From JALZKA01 sp963701205 (GTDB lineage: Bacteria; Actinomycetota; Thermoleophilia; Solirubrobacterales; 70-9), in the NCBI GenBank assembly GCA_963701205.1, contig OY969575.1, positions 620,001 to 684,000 of the forward strand: a stretch of 64,000 nt of DNA. The letters run 5' to 3'. Position 1 is the stretch's first letter; each line of letters begins with the position of its first letter. Of this stretch, positions 32,339 through 40,314 are shown in pieces. The notes beneath the pieces are model-generated. The model searched no databases. It was given only the letters and a program-made list of their open reading frames with translations, and was not told where the DNA came from. The translations under genes and the position numbers were made by a program.

Positions 32339-33526
32339 TCAGCCCGTTGTTGTCGTCGCGGGGAGGTCCGCCTCGTCGGGCTCGTACCACGACAGCGCGT
32401 AGCTGGGCTGGTCGAGCTCGCGCGCAAGGGAGGTAAGGCGAAGCGGCTTGAACGTGTCCCACATCACGGCGAGCTCCTCCGTTCGTCGAGCGCCAAGGGA
32501 CGCCTCCACCAAGCCCGGCTGCGGTCCGTGCGGCAGCCCCGACGGGTGCAGCGTGATCATCCCGATATCGACGCCCTTGCGCGATCCGAACTGGCCATCC
32601 ACGTAATAGATGGCTTCCTCGGACTGCACATTCGAGTGGTGGTAGGGCAGCGCGATCGCCTGCGGGTCGTAGTCCAACTCGCGCGGGCAAAACGAGCAGA
32701 TCACGAAGTTCTGACCCTGGAACGTCTGGTGGACCGGTGGCGGCATGTGGATGCGGCCCGTGATCGGCTCGAAATCATCCGTGTTGAACGTGTACGGATA
32801 CACGTACCCATCCCAGCCAACGACGTCGAACGGGTGGTAGTCCAGGACGTAGGACTGATGCCCGTCGCGCACGCGGACCGTCAGCTCGAACTCGCCCCTG
32901 TCGGTGTGCGTACGAAGCTCGGTCGGCGGGTGGAAGTCACGATGCGAAAACGGCGCGTGTTCGAGTAGCTGGCCGTAGCGATTGCGATAGCGATTCGGGG
33001 TCTCGATCTCGCCCGGCGTAAAGAAGCAGAGCCAGACCTGGTCGCCCGCGTCCGGGACAACCCGATACGTCGTTCCCCTCGGAATGACGACGTAGTCGTG
33101 GGGCCGGTACGGAACGTCGCCGAAGATCGTCTCGACGGTTCCCGACCCGTGGTGGATGAACAGGACCTCATCGCCCTCGCCGTTGCGGTAGAAGCCGTCG
33201 CGAGCCTCCGTCGGCTTGCAGATCGACACCTCGATATCGCTGTTGAACTGAAGCAGGCGCCGCCCCGTGAGCCAGTCGCCACCGGGCTCGACGGGGTTCG
33301 TGTCGGTGAGCCGGTGGACGTGCGTATCGGGAACCCATTCGTCGCGGCTGATCGAGTCGAACTTGCCGATCTCCTGCACCCGGCACGGCGAGTGGCGGTG
33401 ATACAGGATCGACTCGTTGCCGGAGAAGCCCTCGAAGCCCAGGACTTCCTCGGTCAGCAGGGTTCCGTTCTGGCGGAACTGGACGTGCCGCTTGGCGGGT
33501 ATGTCGCCGAGCTGGGCGTAGCGCAT
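32339..33526 (-). CDS. hmgA: Homogentisate 1,2-dioxygenase
   Basis: A 395-residue cupin-fold dioxygenase that opens the ring of homogentisate to maleylacetoacetate. Landmarks are YHRHSPCRV near the N-terminus, PPPVHQTFQGQNFVICSF (about 280-297) and LPYHHSNVQSEEAIYYVDG (about 312-330), which supply the His/Glu iron ligands. Length is a little under that of the human and Pseudomonas enzymes (about 430), as in many actinobacterial forms. The ATG follows the hppD stop with no intervening base and precedes phhA by 2 nt, so the three are translated as a block. Confidence 0.95.
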   Translation of the reverse strand: MRYAQLGDIPAKRHVQFRQNGTLLTEEVLGFEGFSGNESILYHRHSPCRVQEIGKFDSISRDEWVPDTHVHRLTDTNPVEPGGDWLTGRRLLQFNSDIEVSICKPTEARDGFYRNGEGDEVLFIHHGSGTVETIFGDVPYRPHDYVVIPRGTTYRVVPDAGDQVWLCFFTPGEIETPNRYRNRYGQLLEHAPFSHRDFHPPTELRTHTDRGEFELTVRVRDGHQSYVLDYHPFDVVGWDGYVYPYTFNTDDFEPITGRIHMPPPVHQTFQGQNFVICSFCPRELDYDPQAIALPYHHSNVQSEEAIYYVDGQFGSRKGVDIGMITLHPSGLPHGPQPGLVEASLGARRTEELAVMWDTFKPLRLTSLARELDQPSYALSWYEPDEADLPATTTTG

Positions 33527-34657
33527 CTAGAGATTCCCTCGCTTGTCCTGTTCGCGCTCAATCGCCTCGAACAGGGCTTTGAAGTTGCCTGCACCGAAGC
33601 CAGTGGCTCCGTGACGCTCGATGATCTCGAAGAACACCGTCGGGCGATCGCCGATCGGCTTCGTGAAGATCTGCAGGAGGTAGCCCTCGTCGTCGTGATC
33701 GACCAGGATTCCCTGGGCGCGCAGGTCGGACAGCTGCCCGGCCACCTCCGGCACGCGCTCGGGGACCTCGTCGTAGTAGGTGTCGGGGATGGTCAGGAAG
33801 CTGATCCCTCGACGCCGAAGCTCGGTGACGGTCCCAACGATGTCGCGAGTGGCAAGAGCAATGTGCTGCGCGCCCGCGCCCTCGTAGAACTCGATGTACT
33901 CGTCGATCTGCGATTTCCGCAAGCCCTCGGCGGGCTCGTTGATCGGAAACTTGATGCGGCCGTTCCCCGACGCGACGACCTTCGACATCAGCGCTGAGTA
34001 CTCGGTTGAGATCGCTTCGTCTGAGAAGTGGATCAGCTCAACCATCCCGAAGACCTCTTCGTAGAAGCGAACCCACTCCTCCATGTGGCCAAGCTCGACG
34101 TTGCCGACGACGTGATCGATCGCGAGCAACATCTCGTGGTCTGGCGCCGGAGCTTCAACCGACTCGAAGCCGGGCAAGAACGGCCCGTCGTAGCGAGAGC
34201 GATCAACGAAGGTGTGAACCGTGTCGCCGTATGTGGCAATCGTCGCGGTCCGAACCGTGCCGTTGGCATCCTCCTGGTCGGCCGGCGCAACGATCTCCTT
34301 TGCGCCGCGCGCAATTGCCTCGGTGAACGCGGCGTCCGCGTCGGGCACGCTCAGGGCGATCGAACGGATGCCGTCGCCGTGTTGGGCCTGATGGCGGGCA
34401 ACGGCCGTATCCGAGCGCAACGCGCCGGTCAAGACAAGCCGGATCCGTCCCTGCTCAAGGACCCGCGAGGTCGTGTCGCGGCGCCCGGTTTCAAGACCCG
34501 CGTAGGCGACGGGGCGAAATCCGAAGGCGTTTTGGAAGAAGAAGGCGGCCTGGGCGGCGTTGCCGACGTAGAACTCGATGTGGTCGATGCCGTTCAGTGG
34601 CATGAAGTCCTCGGATGCGTTCGCGCTGAAGGGCTGCGTTGCTGCCTTTGTGCTCAT
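33527..34657 (-). CDS. hppD: 4-hydroxyphenylpyruvate dioxygenase
   Basis: A 376-residue two-VOC-domain enzyme converting 4-hydroxyphenylpyruvate to homogentisate. GIDHIEFYVGN opens domain one. In domain two, IDHVVGNVELG gives the first iron His, GAGAQHIALAT the second, and TVFFEIIERHG the Glu. The C-terminal helix GFGAGNFKALFEAIE is the gate over the active site. AAGGAG sits 4 nt before the ATG at 34657, supporting this start. It is the first gene of the operon and diverges from an Lrp-family regulator. Confidence 0.97.
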   Translation of the reverse strand: MSTKAATQPFSANASEDFMPLNGIDHIEFYVGNAAQAAFFFQNAFGFRPVAYAGLETGRRDTTSRVLEQGRIRLVLTGALRSDTAVARHQAQHGDGIRSIALSVPDADAAFTEAIARGAKEIVAPADQEDANGTVRTATIATYGDTVHTFVDRSRYDGPFLPGFESVEAPAPDHEMLLAIDHVVGNVELGHMEEWVRFYEEVFGMVELIHFSDEAISTEYSALMSKVVASGNGRIKFPINEPAEGLRKSQIDEYIEFYEGAGAQHIALATRDIVGTVTELRRRGISFLTIPDTYYDEVPERVPEVAGQLSDLRAQGILVDHDDEGYLLQIFTKPIGDRPTVFFEIIERHGATGFGAGNFKALFEAIEREQDKRGNL

Positions 34658-34709
34658 CGGTCTCCTTGTCGGTTTGGATTCACACTTAATGATTCCCTAC
34701 TTTGAGCTA

Positions 34710-34737
34710 TTGACAACCCCGAATCGTTGCGTATATG
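34710..34737 (+). promoter_or_regulatory. Promoter of the Lrp-family gene
   Basis: TTGACA at 34710-34715 and TATATG at 34732-34737 (16-bp spacer; TATGCT two bases later is an alternative). The -10 box covers the ATG at 34735, so translation must begin downstream, at GTG 34750, on an almost leaderless transcript. TTGTCAATAGCTCAA on the opposite strand, within this region, may be part of a regulator site shared with hppD. Confidence 0.55.
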
Positions 34738-34749
34738 CTCGATTTTACC

Positions 34750-35193
34750 GTGGAATTGGACGAAATTGACCAGCACATCGTTTCGCTCCTTCGCGACAAC
34801 GCTCGGCGGTCGTTCTCAGATATCGGCTCGCGGGTGGCCCTGAGCCCACCGGCGATCAAACGCCGGATCGATCGACTGGAAGCGGCGGGGGTGATTCGGG
34901 GCTACACGGCGGTGCTCGACCATGCCGCCCTGGGCTGGTCCACCCACGCCGTTGTTTCCCTGTTTTGTGAAGGCCGGATGTCCGGGTCGGAGATCCTTGC
35001 CGCAGCAGGCCGCCTGCCGGAGGTGGCCGCCGCCCATACCGTTGCCGGCGAGGCAAGCGCCGTCCTGCACCTGCACGCGCGCGACACCGAACACCTCGAG
35101 CAAGCGCTTGAGCGCCTGCGGGAGGCCCCCGGCATCACCCGTACACAAACCCAGGTGGTGCTCTCGACGCTGTTCGAGCGTCCCGTTTCCTAG
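34750..35193 (+). CDS. Lrp/AsnC-family transcriptional regulator
   Basis: A 147-residue regulator. The N-terminal winged helix includes LDEIDQHIVSLLRDNARRSFSDI and the recognition helix LSPPAIKRRIDRLEAAG. The C-terminal part (about 65-145) is the ligand-binding RAM/ACT-like domain, with HTVAGEASAVLHLHA. GTG at 34750 is preferred over ATG 34735, because the promoter -10 box overlaps the latter. It diverges from the tyrosine-catabolic operon and is followed, convergently, by the fumarylacetoacetate hydrolase gene. It probably controls both in response to an aromatic amino acid. Confidence 0.9.
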   Translation: MELDEIDQHIVSLLRDNARRSFSDIGSRVALSPPAIKRRIDRLEAAGVIRGYTAVLDHAALGWSTHAVVSLFCEGRMSGSEILAAAGRLPEVAAAHTVAGEASAVLHLHARDTEHLEQALERLREAPGITRTQTQVVLSTLFERPVS

Positions 35194-35207
35194 ACGACAG
35201 GGACGCG

Positions 35208-36032
35208 CTAGACGATTCGAGTTGCGAGTTCGCCGAGCCCGTCGGCGGCGATGACGACCTCGTCGCCTGGCTCCAGCCAGCGTTCGCCACCAAGCGGACC
35301 AAGCTCAAGCAGGCAACCGCCATTGAGCGTTCCGGAGCCGATCAGGTCGCCCGGGCGGAGCCTCGTCCCGAGCGCCGCCTGCGCAATCAGCTGCTCCCAG
35401 GTGAAGTGCATCTCGGCAGCGCTCGTGCGACTGAGCTCGTCGCCGTTGACGGTGACGGTGGCCTCTACTTGGAGCCGCCCATCGGAGATCGGCAACTCGT
35501 CAGGGGTAACGAGCCAGGGGCCGATCGACGTCGCAAAATCCTTGCCCTTCGCAGGGCCGATCCCCACCGTCATCTCGCGGCGCTGGATGTCGCGGGCACT
35601 CCAGTCGTTCATCAGGGTGAAGCCCGCGATCGTGCTGCCGACTCCCACGACGGCGGCAATCTCCAACTCGAAGTCGAGCATTCGAGTTCCGGCCGGCCGC
35701 GCAACGGGTTGGCCGGGGCCGTGAATCGAGGCCGGATTCGAGAAGTAAAACGCCGGTGCGTCGTACCACGCTTCCGGGACCTCCCCACCCCGCCTCCGCC
35801 AGCCGGCGGCAACGTGCCCCTCGAAGGCATAGAAGTCCCGCACGCTCGGCGGATCCGGGACCGGGGCGAGCAGCGTCACCTCGTCCGGCGAGTAGGTGCG
35901 GCCGAACTCCGCGCTGTCTCCCTCTGCGAGCCAGGCGAGCATCGTCGGAGCGCCCAGTTCCGCAATCCCCTCGGGCCGGAGCTCGCCCACCCCGGCAACG
36001 CCGTTCGCATCCTCAAACGTGACCAGTCGCAT
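35208..36032 (-). CDS. Fumarylacetoacetate hydrolase-family protein
   Basis: A 274-residue FAH-fold enzyme. Metal-binding and catalytic features appear as MLDFELEIAAVVG (metal Glu residues), LMNDWSARDIQRRE (metal Asp, about 157-170) and GKDFATSIGPWLV. GSGTLNGG closes the active site. Given hppD, hmgA and phhA next door, fumarylacetoacetate is the likely substrate, giving fumarate and acetoacetate. The length equals single-domain FAH proteins rather than the 420-residue eukaryotic type. The start is the ATG at 36032, with 22 nt to the divergent membrane protein gene. Confidence 0.88.
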   Translation of the reverse strand: MRLVTFEDANGVAGVGELRPEGIAELGAPTMLAWLAEGDSAEFGRTYSPDEVTLLAPVPDPPSVRDFYAFEGHVAAGWRRRGGEVPEAWYDAPAFYFSNPASIHGPGQPVARPAGTRMLDFELEIAAVVGVGSTIAGFTLMNDWSARDIQRREMTVGIGPAKGKDFATSIGPWLVTPDELPISDGRLQVEATVTVNGDELSRTSAAEMHFTWEQLIAQAALGTRLRPGDLIGSGTLNGGCLLELGPLGGERWLEPGDEVVIAADGLGELATRIV

Positions 36033-36054
36033 CGGTCGTATCCTGGCACGGCTT

Positions 36055-36978
36055 GTGAGGACTGTGCACGAGATCCGCCGCTGGGCACGAGCCCACCCGG
36101 CCGCGATCACGACGGTCGGCAGTCTGACCGTGACGGCCGCGCTGGCAATCGGGCTCTGGGACAAGCGTGACGAGTTCGCAACGTCGTTTGCCAGTGCCTC
36201 CGTACGTACGCTCGTCCTGGCGGTCGCCCTTCAGGTCGTCTGGTTGATCGCGCGTTCCGAGGCCTGGCACGTCTGCGTCGAGGCCGCTGGCGGCGTGGCC
36301 GGCCGCCGTCGCCTCTACCGGGCCGCGGCCGTCGGCTACCTGGGCAACCTGTTTAACCCCAATTTTGGGCTTGCGGTCCGGATCGCCGCGCTGCGGCGCT
36401 CGGCGCCTGCAGACTCACCCCCGGCGCGGGTTCTGGTTACCGCCGAACTTCCGATCGTCGTCGTCGAAGTTGCCCTGGCCGCGATTCTCTCGTTCACGCT
36501 GATCGGACCCCTGAATGTGCCGTGGTGGGTTCCGGTCTTGATCCTGGCGGTGGCAACCACCCTGATCGCCAGTGGCACTCGCTTCGTCCGCGATCGGCGG
36601 CAGGGTTTTTGGCTTGGCCTCGAGGTCATGCGGGGCCTCGGCTCGCGCAACACGGTGATCGGGCTCGTGATGTTCGCCACCGGCTCTCAGGTAGTTCGCA
36701 ACCTGGTGGTGCTGCACGGGCTCGGCGTCGATATCTCTGCCTGGGACGCGATCGCGCTGCTGATCGCCTCGGCCGCCATCGGGCTTCTGCCCGTCGGCCC
36801 CACCCTTGGCGCCGCTACGGCGGTGCTGATCCTCGGCTCCAACGGGGTTGCGGTCGTTGCCGCAGCAGGCGCGCTGCTGACGGCCACCGGGGCGGTCGGC
36901 GCCTTGATCTTCGCCCTGTGGGCGGCTGGCGACAGGATGCGGCCTACGCACCCCCGACCGGTGGTAGAACGGCAATAG
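36055..36978 (+). CDS. Lysylphosphatidylglycerol synthetase-like membrane protein (UPF0104 type)
   Basis: A 307-residue polytopic protein with about eight hydrophobic segments, starting AAITTVGSLTVTAALAIGL (about 16-34). GYLGNLFNPNFG near residue 100 resembles the conserved loop of UPF0104/LPG-synthase flippase domains, and LLPVGPTLGAATAVLIL is the glycine-rich late helix. Such proteins move or modify phospholipids, and many are uncharacterised. I choose GTG at 36055, since residues encoded further upstream are antisense to the FAH gene. A GAF-domain gene follows after 50 nt. Confidence 0.7.
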   Translation: MRTVHEIRRWARAHPAAITTVGSLTVTAALAIGLWDKRDEFATSFASASVRTLVLAVALQVVWLIARSEAWHVCVEAAGGVAGRRRLYRAAAVGYLGNLFNPNFGLAVRIAALRRSAPADSPPARVLVTAELPIVVVEVALAAILSFTLIGPLNVPWWVPVLILAVATTLIASGTRFVRDRRQGFWLGLEVMRGLGSRNTVIGLVMFATGSQVVRNLVVLHGLGVDISAWDAIALLIASAAIGLLPVGPTLGAATAVLILGSNGVAVVAAAGALLTATGAVGALIFALWAAGDRMRPTHPRPVVERQ

Positions 36979-37028
36979 GTGGCTCAGCCAAGCCAAGTAG
37001 GGGTTATCTTTTCGATGTGGAGGTATCG

Positions 37029-37529
37029 GTGGACCCGCAAATCGCAGCGGTCCTGCAGAAACTTGCAAAAACGATCGAGCAACGGGTCGGGTTCCAAGCG
37101 ATCGCGATGAACCTTTACCGGCCGGACACCGACGACTACCTGGTCGCATACGTCCTTGGGTCGGCAGATGCCACGGATGCCCTGCTCGGTACGGCGCTCG
37201 CGCGCGAGGTCTGGATCGAGTACCTGGGCGATCGCGAAAGCAGGCTCGGCTCCTACTTCATCCCCGAAGGGCAGGGCCGCTGGATCGCTGAGGCGGGGCA
37301 GTTCCTGCCGGAGATGGTGCCCGGTGAGGGTCCGAACGGCTGGCAGCCTGGCGACGAGCTGATCACGCCAATGTGCTCGCGTGACGGGGCGGTACTAGCG
37401 CTGGTTTCCGTTGACAAGCCGGTTTCCGGGCAGCGCCCCGCTGACAGTGCGCTGCTCGCGCTACGCGACATCGTCGCCGCCGCGGCCCCGGATCTTGAGT
37501 TGGCCTTGGCCGACCGTGAGCGACCCTAG
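37029..37529 (+). CDS. GAF-domain protein
   Basis: A 166-residue protein consisting of one GAF-like domain: helix AAVLQKLAKTIEQRVGF, strand AIAMNLYRPDTDDYLVA, and later LITPMCSRDGAVLALVSVDKP, the usual strand pair before the last helix. It could bind a small ligand or sense redox state, and no output domain is attached. The start is GTG at 37029 with GGAGG five bases before. The last 69 nt overlap the convergent peroxiredoxin gene, so both encode in opposite strands there. Confidence 0.75.
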   Translation: MDPQIAAVLQKLAKTIEQRVGFQAIAMNLYRPDTDDYLVAYVLGSADATDALLGTALAREVWIEYLGDRESRLGSYFIPEGQGRWIAEAGQFLPEMVPGEGPNGWQPGDELITPMCSRDGAVLALVSVDKPVSGQRPADSALLALRDIVAAAAPDLELALADRERP

Positions 37530-38000
37530 CTGGGCAGCGTCTGCCGTTGGCAGGCCCGCGAGGATGGCTCGCAGGTCAGCGACCGAGTCGAAGGAAAGCG
37601 ACATGAAATTGGCGCCGATGTGGCCGACGCGACCGTCGCGGTCAACAACCACGACCGATCGTTTGGCGACGCCGAGTCGCTGGGCCAGCATGCCATAGGC
37701 GCCGGTGACCTTGCCATCGCGGTCGGCGAGCAGCTCCGTGGTCAAGCCATGCTTTGCCTTGAACGCCTCCTTTGACCCCATTCCCTGGGTCGAGATGCCC
37801 ACCACCGTCGCATCAAGGCCTCCCATCTGATCGCCAGCGTCCCGGTAGGCGCAGAACTGCTTGGTGCAAACGGTGGTGTCATCGCCGGGGTAGAAGAGCA
37901 GCACCACCCGCTTCCCCAGTTGCTCGCTCAGGGTGAAGTTTCCCTCGGTCCCTTCGAGTGTGAAATCTGGCGCCCGGTCTCCAACTTTCAGCTTGCCCAT
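37461..38000 (-). CDS. Peroxiredoxin (AhpC/TSA-BCP type)
   Basis: A 179-residue thioredoxin-fold peroxidase. VGDRAPDFTLEG opens it and FYPGDDTTVCTKQFCAYRD holds the peroxidatic cysteine (about residue 45) with a second cysteine five residues later, as in atypical 2-Cys BCP/PrxQ enzymes. It reduces hydroperoxides with thioredoxin. The typical domain ends near LRAILAGL (about residue 150). The last 25-30 residues are an extra, partly basic tail whose codons overlap the 3' end of the GAF gene. It is divergent from the DUF1295 gene across a 33-bp inverted repeat. Confidence 0.9.
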   Translation of the reverse strand: MGKLKVGDRAPDFTLEGTEGNFTLSEQLGKRVVLLFYPGDDTTVCTKQFCAYRDAGDQMGGLDATVVGISTQGMGSKEAFKAKHGLTTELLADRDGKVTGAYGMLAQRLGVAKRSVVVVDRDGRVGHIGANFMSLSFDSVADLRAILAGLPTADAAQLGSLTVGQGQLKIRGRGGDDVA

Positions 38001-38008
38001 CGGTTGAA

Positions 38009-38041
38009 CCTACGCATCCAATGGCATTTCGGATGCGTAGG
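38009..38041. promoter_or_regulatory. 33-bp inverted repeat between divergent genes
   Basis: CCTACGCATCC (38009-38019) and GGATGCGTAGG (38031-38041) are perfect 11-bp arms around AATGGCATTTC. An inner AAT/ATT pairing would leave the tip GGC. The element fills most of the 49 bp between the peroxiredoxin and DUF1295 starts. It could be an operator for both or a palindromic repeat similar in size to elements A and B. Confidence 0.5.
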
Positions 38042-38049
38042 TTTGTGTG

Positions 38050-38817
38050 ATGGACGTCGTTCTCATAGCGAGCGCCGCCACGGCGGGATTGATGGTGGTG
38101 ACCTGGGCCGAGAGCCTGCGCCGGGCCGACGCTTCAATCGTCGACCCCGTCTGGGGCCCCGCGTTCGTCCTCGTTGCGCTCGTTGCGGCGCTGGCGGGCG
38201 ACGACGGGGCGAATCTGCGCTGGTTGTTGCTTGCGATGACCACGGCTTGGGGACTACGGCTAGGCGTACACCTGACCCGCCGCAAGCTAAGGGAGCCGGT
38301 TGAGGACTTTCGCTATGCAGCGATGCGCCGTCGCCAGGGCGGCCGCTTCACCCTTTGGTCGCTGGTGATGATCTTTGGCCTCCAGGGCGTCCTGGTGTTG
38401 ATCGTTTCCTTGCCCGTGCAGATCGCGGCAACCAGCGACGCCGCAATTGGCGCCGCCGTGATCCCGGGCATTGTGATCTTCCTGATCGGGTTCGCCTTCG
38501 AGGCGATCGGCGACGCCCAACTGGCGGCATTCAAGGCCGATCCGGCAAGCAAGGGGAAGGTGATGGACAAGGGCCTTTGGCGCTACACCCGCCACCCCAA
38601 CTACTTCGGCGATTTCTGCGTCTGGTGGGGGCTCTGGCTGGTGGCCCTTACCGCCGCAGGCACGTGGTGGACGGCAATCGGACCGATCGTGATGTCGATC
38701 CTGCTGACCCGGGTCAGCGGCAAGGATCATCTCGAACGCGATATCGCGGACCGGCGGCCGGGCTATCGCGAGTACATCCAGCGCACATCCGGCTTCTTTC
38801 CGCTGCCACCGCGCTAG
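38050..38817 (+). CDS. DUF1295 (steroid 5-alpha-reductase-like) membrane protein
   Basis: A 255-residue polytopic protein with about six membrane segments. The C-terminal signature LWRYTRHPNYFGDFCVWWGLWL (residues about 177-198) and GYREYIQRTSGFFPLPPR at the end identify DUF1295, a relative of 3-oxo-5-alpha-steroid 4-dehydrogenase and ICMT-type enzymes. NAD(P)H-dependent reduction of a lipid double bond or methyl transfer are both seen in the clan, so chemistry is open. I use the ATG at 38050 (a GTG is one codon before). It is followed by an SDR gene 54 nt on. Confidence 0.85.
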   Translation: MDVVLIASAATAGLMVVTWAESLRRADASIVDPVWGPAFVLVALVAALAGDDGANLRWLLLAMTTAWGLRLGVHLTRRKLREPVEDFRYAAMRRRQGGRFTLWSLVMIFGLQGVLVLIVSLPVQIAATSDAAIGAAVIPGIVIFLIGFAFEAIGDAQLAAFKADPASKGKVMDKGLWRYTRHPNYFGDFCVWWGLWLVALTAAGTWWTAIGPIVMSILLTRVSGKDHLERDIADRRPGYREYIQRTSGFFPLPPR

Positions 38818-38871
38818 CCCGCACTACGATCGGGCACCCCCGACCCGCTCGCAGCAAGGAAGTGACAGCGC

Positions 38872-39783
38872 ATGAGTCCCAAGTGGAACCTCGCCAAGAT
38901 CCCTGACCAATCCGGCAAAACGGCCGTCGTCACCGGAGCCAACAGCGGCCTGGGACTGGTAACTGCGCGCGAGCTTGCGCGCGCAGGTGCCGACGTGGTG
39001 ATGGCCTGCAGAAACGTCGAGAAGGGCGAGGCCGCGGCGGTCGAGATCGCGGCGGCGGCCAACATCACGCGCCCGCGGGTTGCCGCGCTTGACCTCAGCG
39101 ACCTCAGCTCCGTTCGGGCTTTTGCCGAAGGGTTGGAATTCAGCGAGTTGAACCTGCTGGTCAACAACGCCGGGATCATGATGACCCCCAAAGAGGCGAC
39201 CGCCGACGGGTTCGAGCTTCAGTTCGGAACCAATCACCTGGGCCATTACGCGCTCTCGGGACTACTCCTTGGCCGCCTCGCCAAGGCGGCGGATCCCAGG
39301 GTCGTGACGCTTTCAAGCATCGAGCACAAGATGGGCCACATCCACTTCGATGATCTCGATTTCGAAAACGGCTACTCCCCCAGAACGGCATACCGACAAT
39401 CCAAACTTGCCAACGCGAGCTTCGGCTTGGAGTTCGACCGGCGTCTGCGGGCCGCAGGCTCGCCGATCAAGAGCGTTCTCGCCCACCCCGGCTACTCCGA
39501 CACGAACCTCCAGACCACCGGGCCCACCGGACTGATGAAACGAATCCTCGTGGTTGGAAACATGCTGCTCGCCCAGGACGCCGTGGCGGGCACGCTCCCC
39601 ACGCTCTACGCGGCGACCGCGAGCGACGTTGTTGGCGGCGATTACTACGGGCCTGACGGGTTCAAGGAGCTGCGCGGCCACCCGACCAAGGTCAAGGTGA
39701 TTCCGGAAGGCCGCGATCCCGAGATTGCCCGCATGCTCTGGGAGATTTCCGAGGAGCGCACCGGAGTCGCCTACAACCTCTAG
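38872..39783 (+). CDS. SDR-family oxidoreductase (retinol dehydrogenase-like)
   Basis: A 303-residue SDR of the WW-oxidoreductase/retinol-dehydrogenase-like type. VVTGANSGLG (about 19-28) binds cofactor and NNAGIM supports strand four. TLSSIEHKMG holds the serine and YRQSKLAN the Tyr/Lys pair. NHLGHYALSGLLL is typical of the subgroup. The length above 280 and the insert near HFDDLDFENGYSP also fit. It probably reduces a hydrophobic aldehyde or ketone. GGAAGTGACAGCGC precedes the ATG. It may be co-transcribed with DUF1295. Confidence 0.88.
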   Translation: MSPKWNLAKIPDQSGKTAVVTGANSGLGLVTARELARAGADVVMACRNVEKGEAAAVEIAAAANITRPRVAALDLSDLSSVRAFAEGLEFSELNLLVNNAGIMMTPKEATADGFELQFGTNHLGHYALSGLLLGRLAKAADPRVVTLSSIEHKMGHIHFDDLDFENGYSPRTAYRQSKLANASFGLEFDRRLRAAGSPIKSVLAHPGYSDTNLQTTGPTGLMKRILVVGNMLLAQDAVAGTLPTLYAATASDVVGGDYYGPDGFKELRGHPTKVKVIPEGRDPEIARMLWEISEERTGVAYNL

Positions 39784-39822
39784 GGCACTCGCGCGCCTCC
39801 CCCATCGGCTATAAAGCCAAGG

Positions 39823-40188
39823 GTGTTCCGCGACGGCCCGATCCCCGTGTTCGTGCACGGCGCGATCGAATACGGCGCCGGCGCGCTTTGCTTGGTCGCT
39901 CCCTTCGTCCTTAATTGGGACAAGCCGTCGGCGACGATCGTCTCGATCATCGTTGGCGTCGCGATCCTGATGATCGCCGCGAATTCCGATCTGCCGACCG
40001 GGATGACGGATTCGATCCCCAGGGGGGCTCACGTGGCTCTCGACCTCGCGCTCGCGACGTTCCTGATCGCCGCACCGTTCATGTTCGGCTTCAACGAGGC
40101 GACGAAGCCGACCGTCTTCTTTCTGGCCCTTGGCGCGACCCACTTTGCCCTGACCTTCGCAACCCGGTTCCGGGAGCGCGAGACGTAG
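39823..40188 (+). CDS. Small four-helix membrane protein (SPW-repeat-like)
   Basis: A 121-residue protein with four hydrophobic segments in two similar halves: GAIEYGAGALCLVAPFVLNW then TIVSIIVGVAILMIAA, and ALDLALATFLIAAPFMFGF then TVFFLALGATHFALTF. This duplicated pattern with a Pro-Phe pair at the end of helices one and three resembles SPW-repeat family proteins, whose role is unknown. GTG start. There are no charged residues inside helices that would suggest transport. It stands between an SDR and a methyltransferase gene without overlap. Confidence 0.6.
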   Translation: MFRDGPIPVFVHGAIEYGAGALCLVAPFVLNWDKPSATIVSIIVGVAILMIAANSDLPTGMTDSIPRGAHVALDLALATFLIAAPFMFGFNEATKPTVFFLALGATHFALTFATRFRERET

Positions 40189-40314
40189 CGGCCAGACGGG
40201 CCGGGGCCGCCTTTATGTCCACCGTTACAGACCCCCTCCGCACCCGGGCGGGAGTAGTGTGCAGGAAATCAGCGTCGGCGGTCTTCCGCCATCGCCAGAA
40301 TCGGGGAGGTACGA

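Noticed and set aside
35406..36170. 254-residue plus-strand frame
   Set aside because: Antisense to the fumarylacetoacetate hydrolase gene, Arg/Gly-rich.
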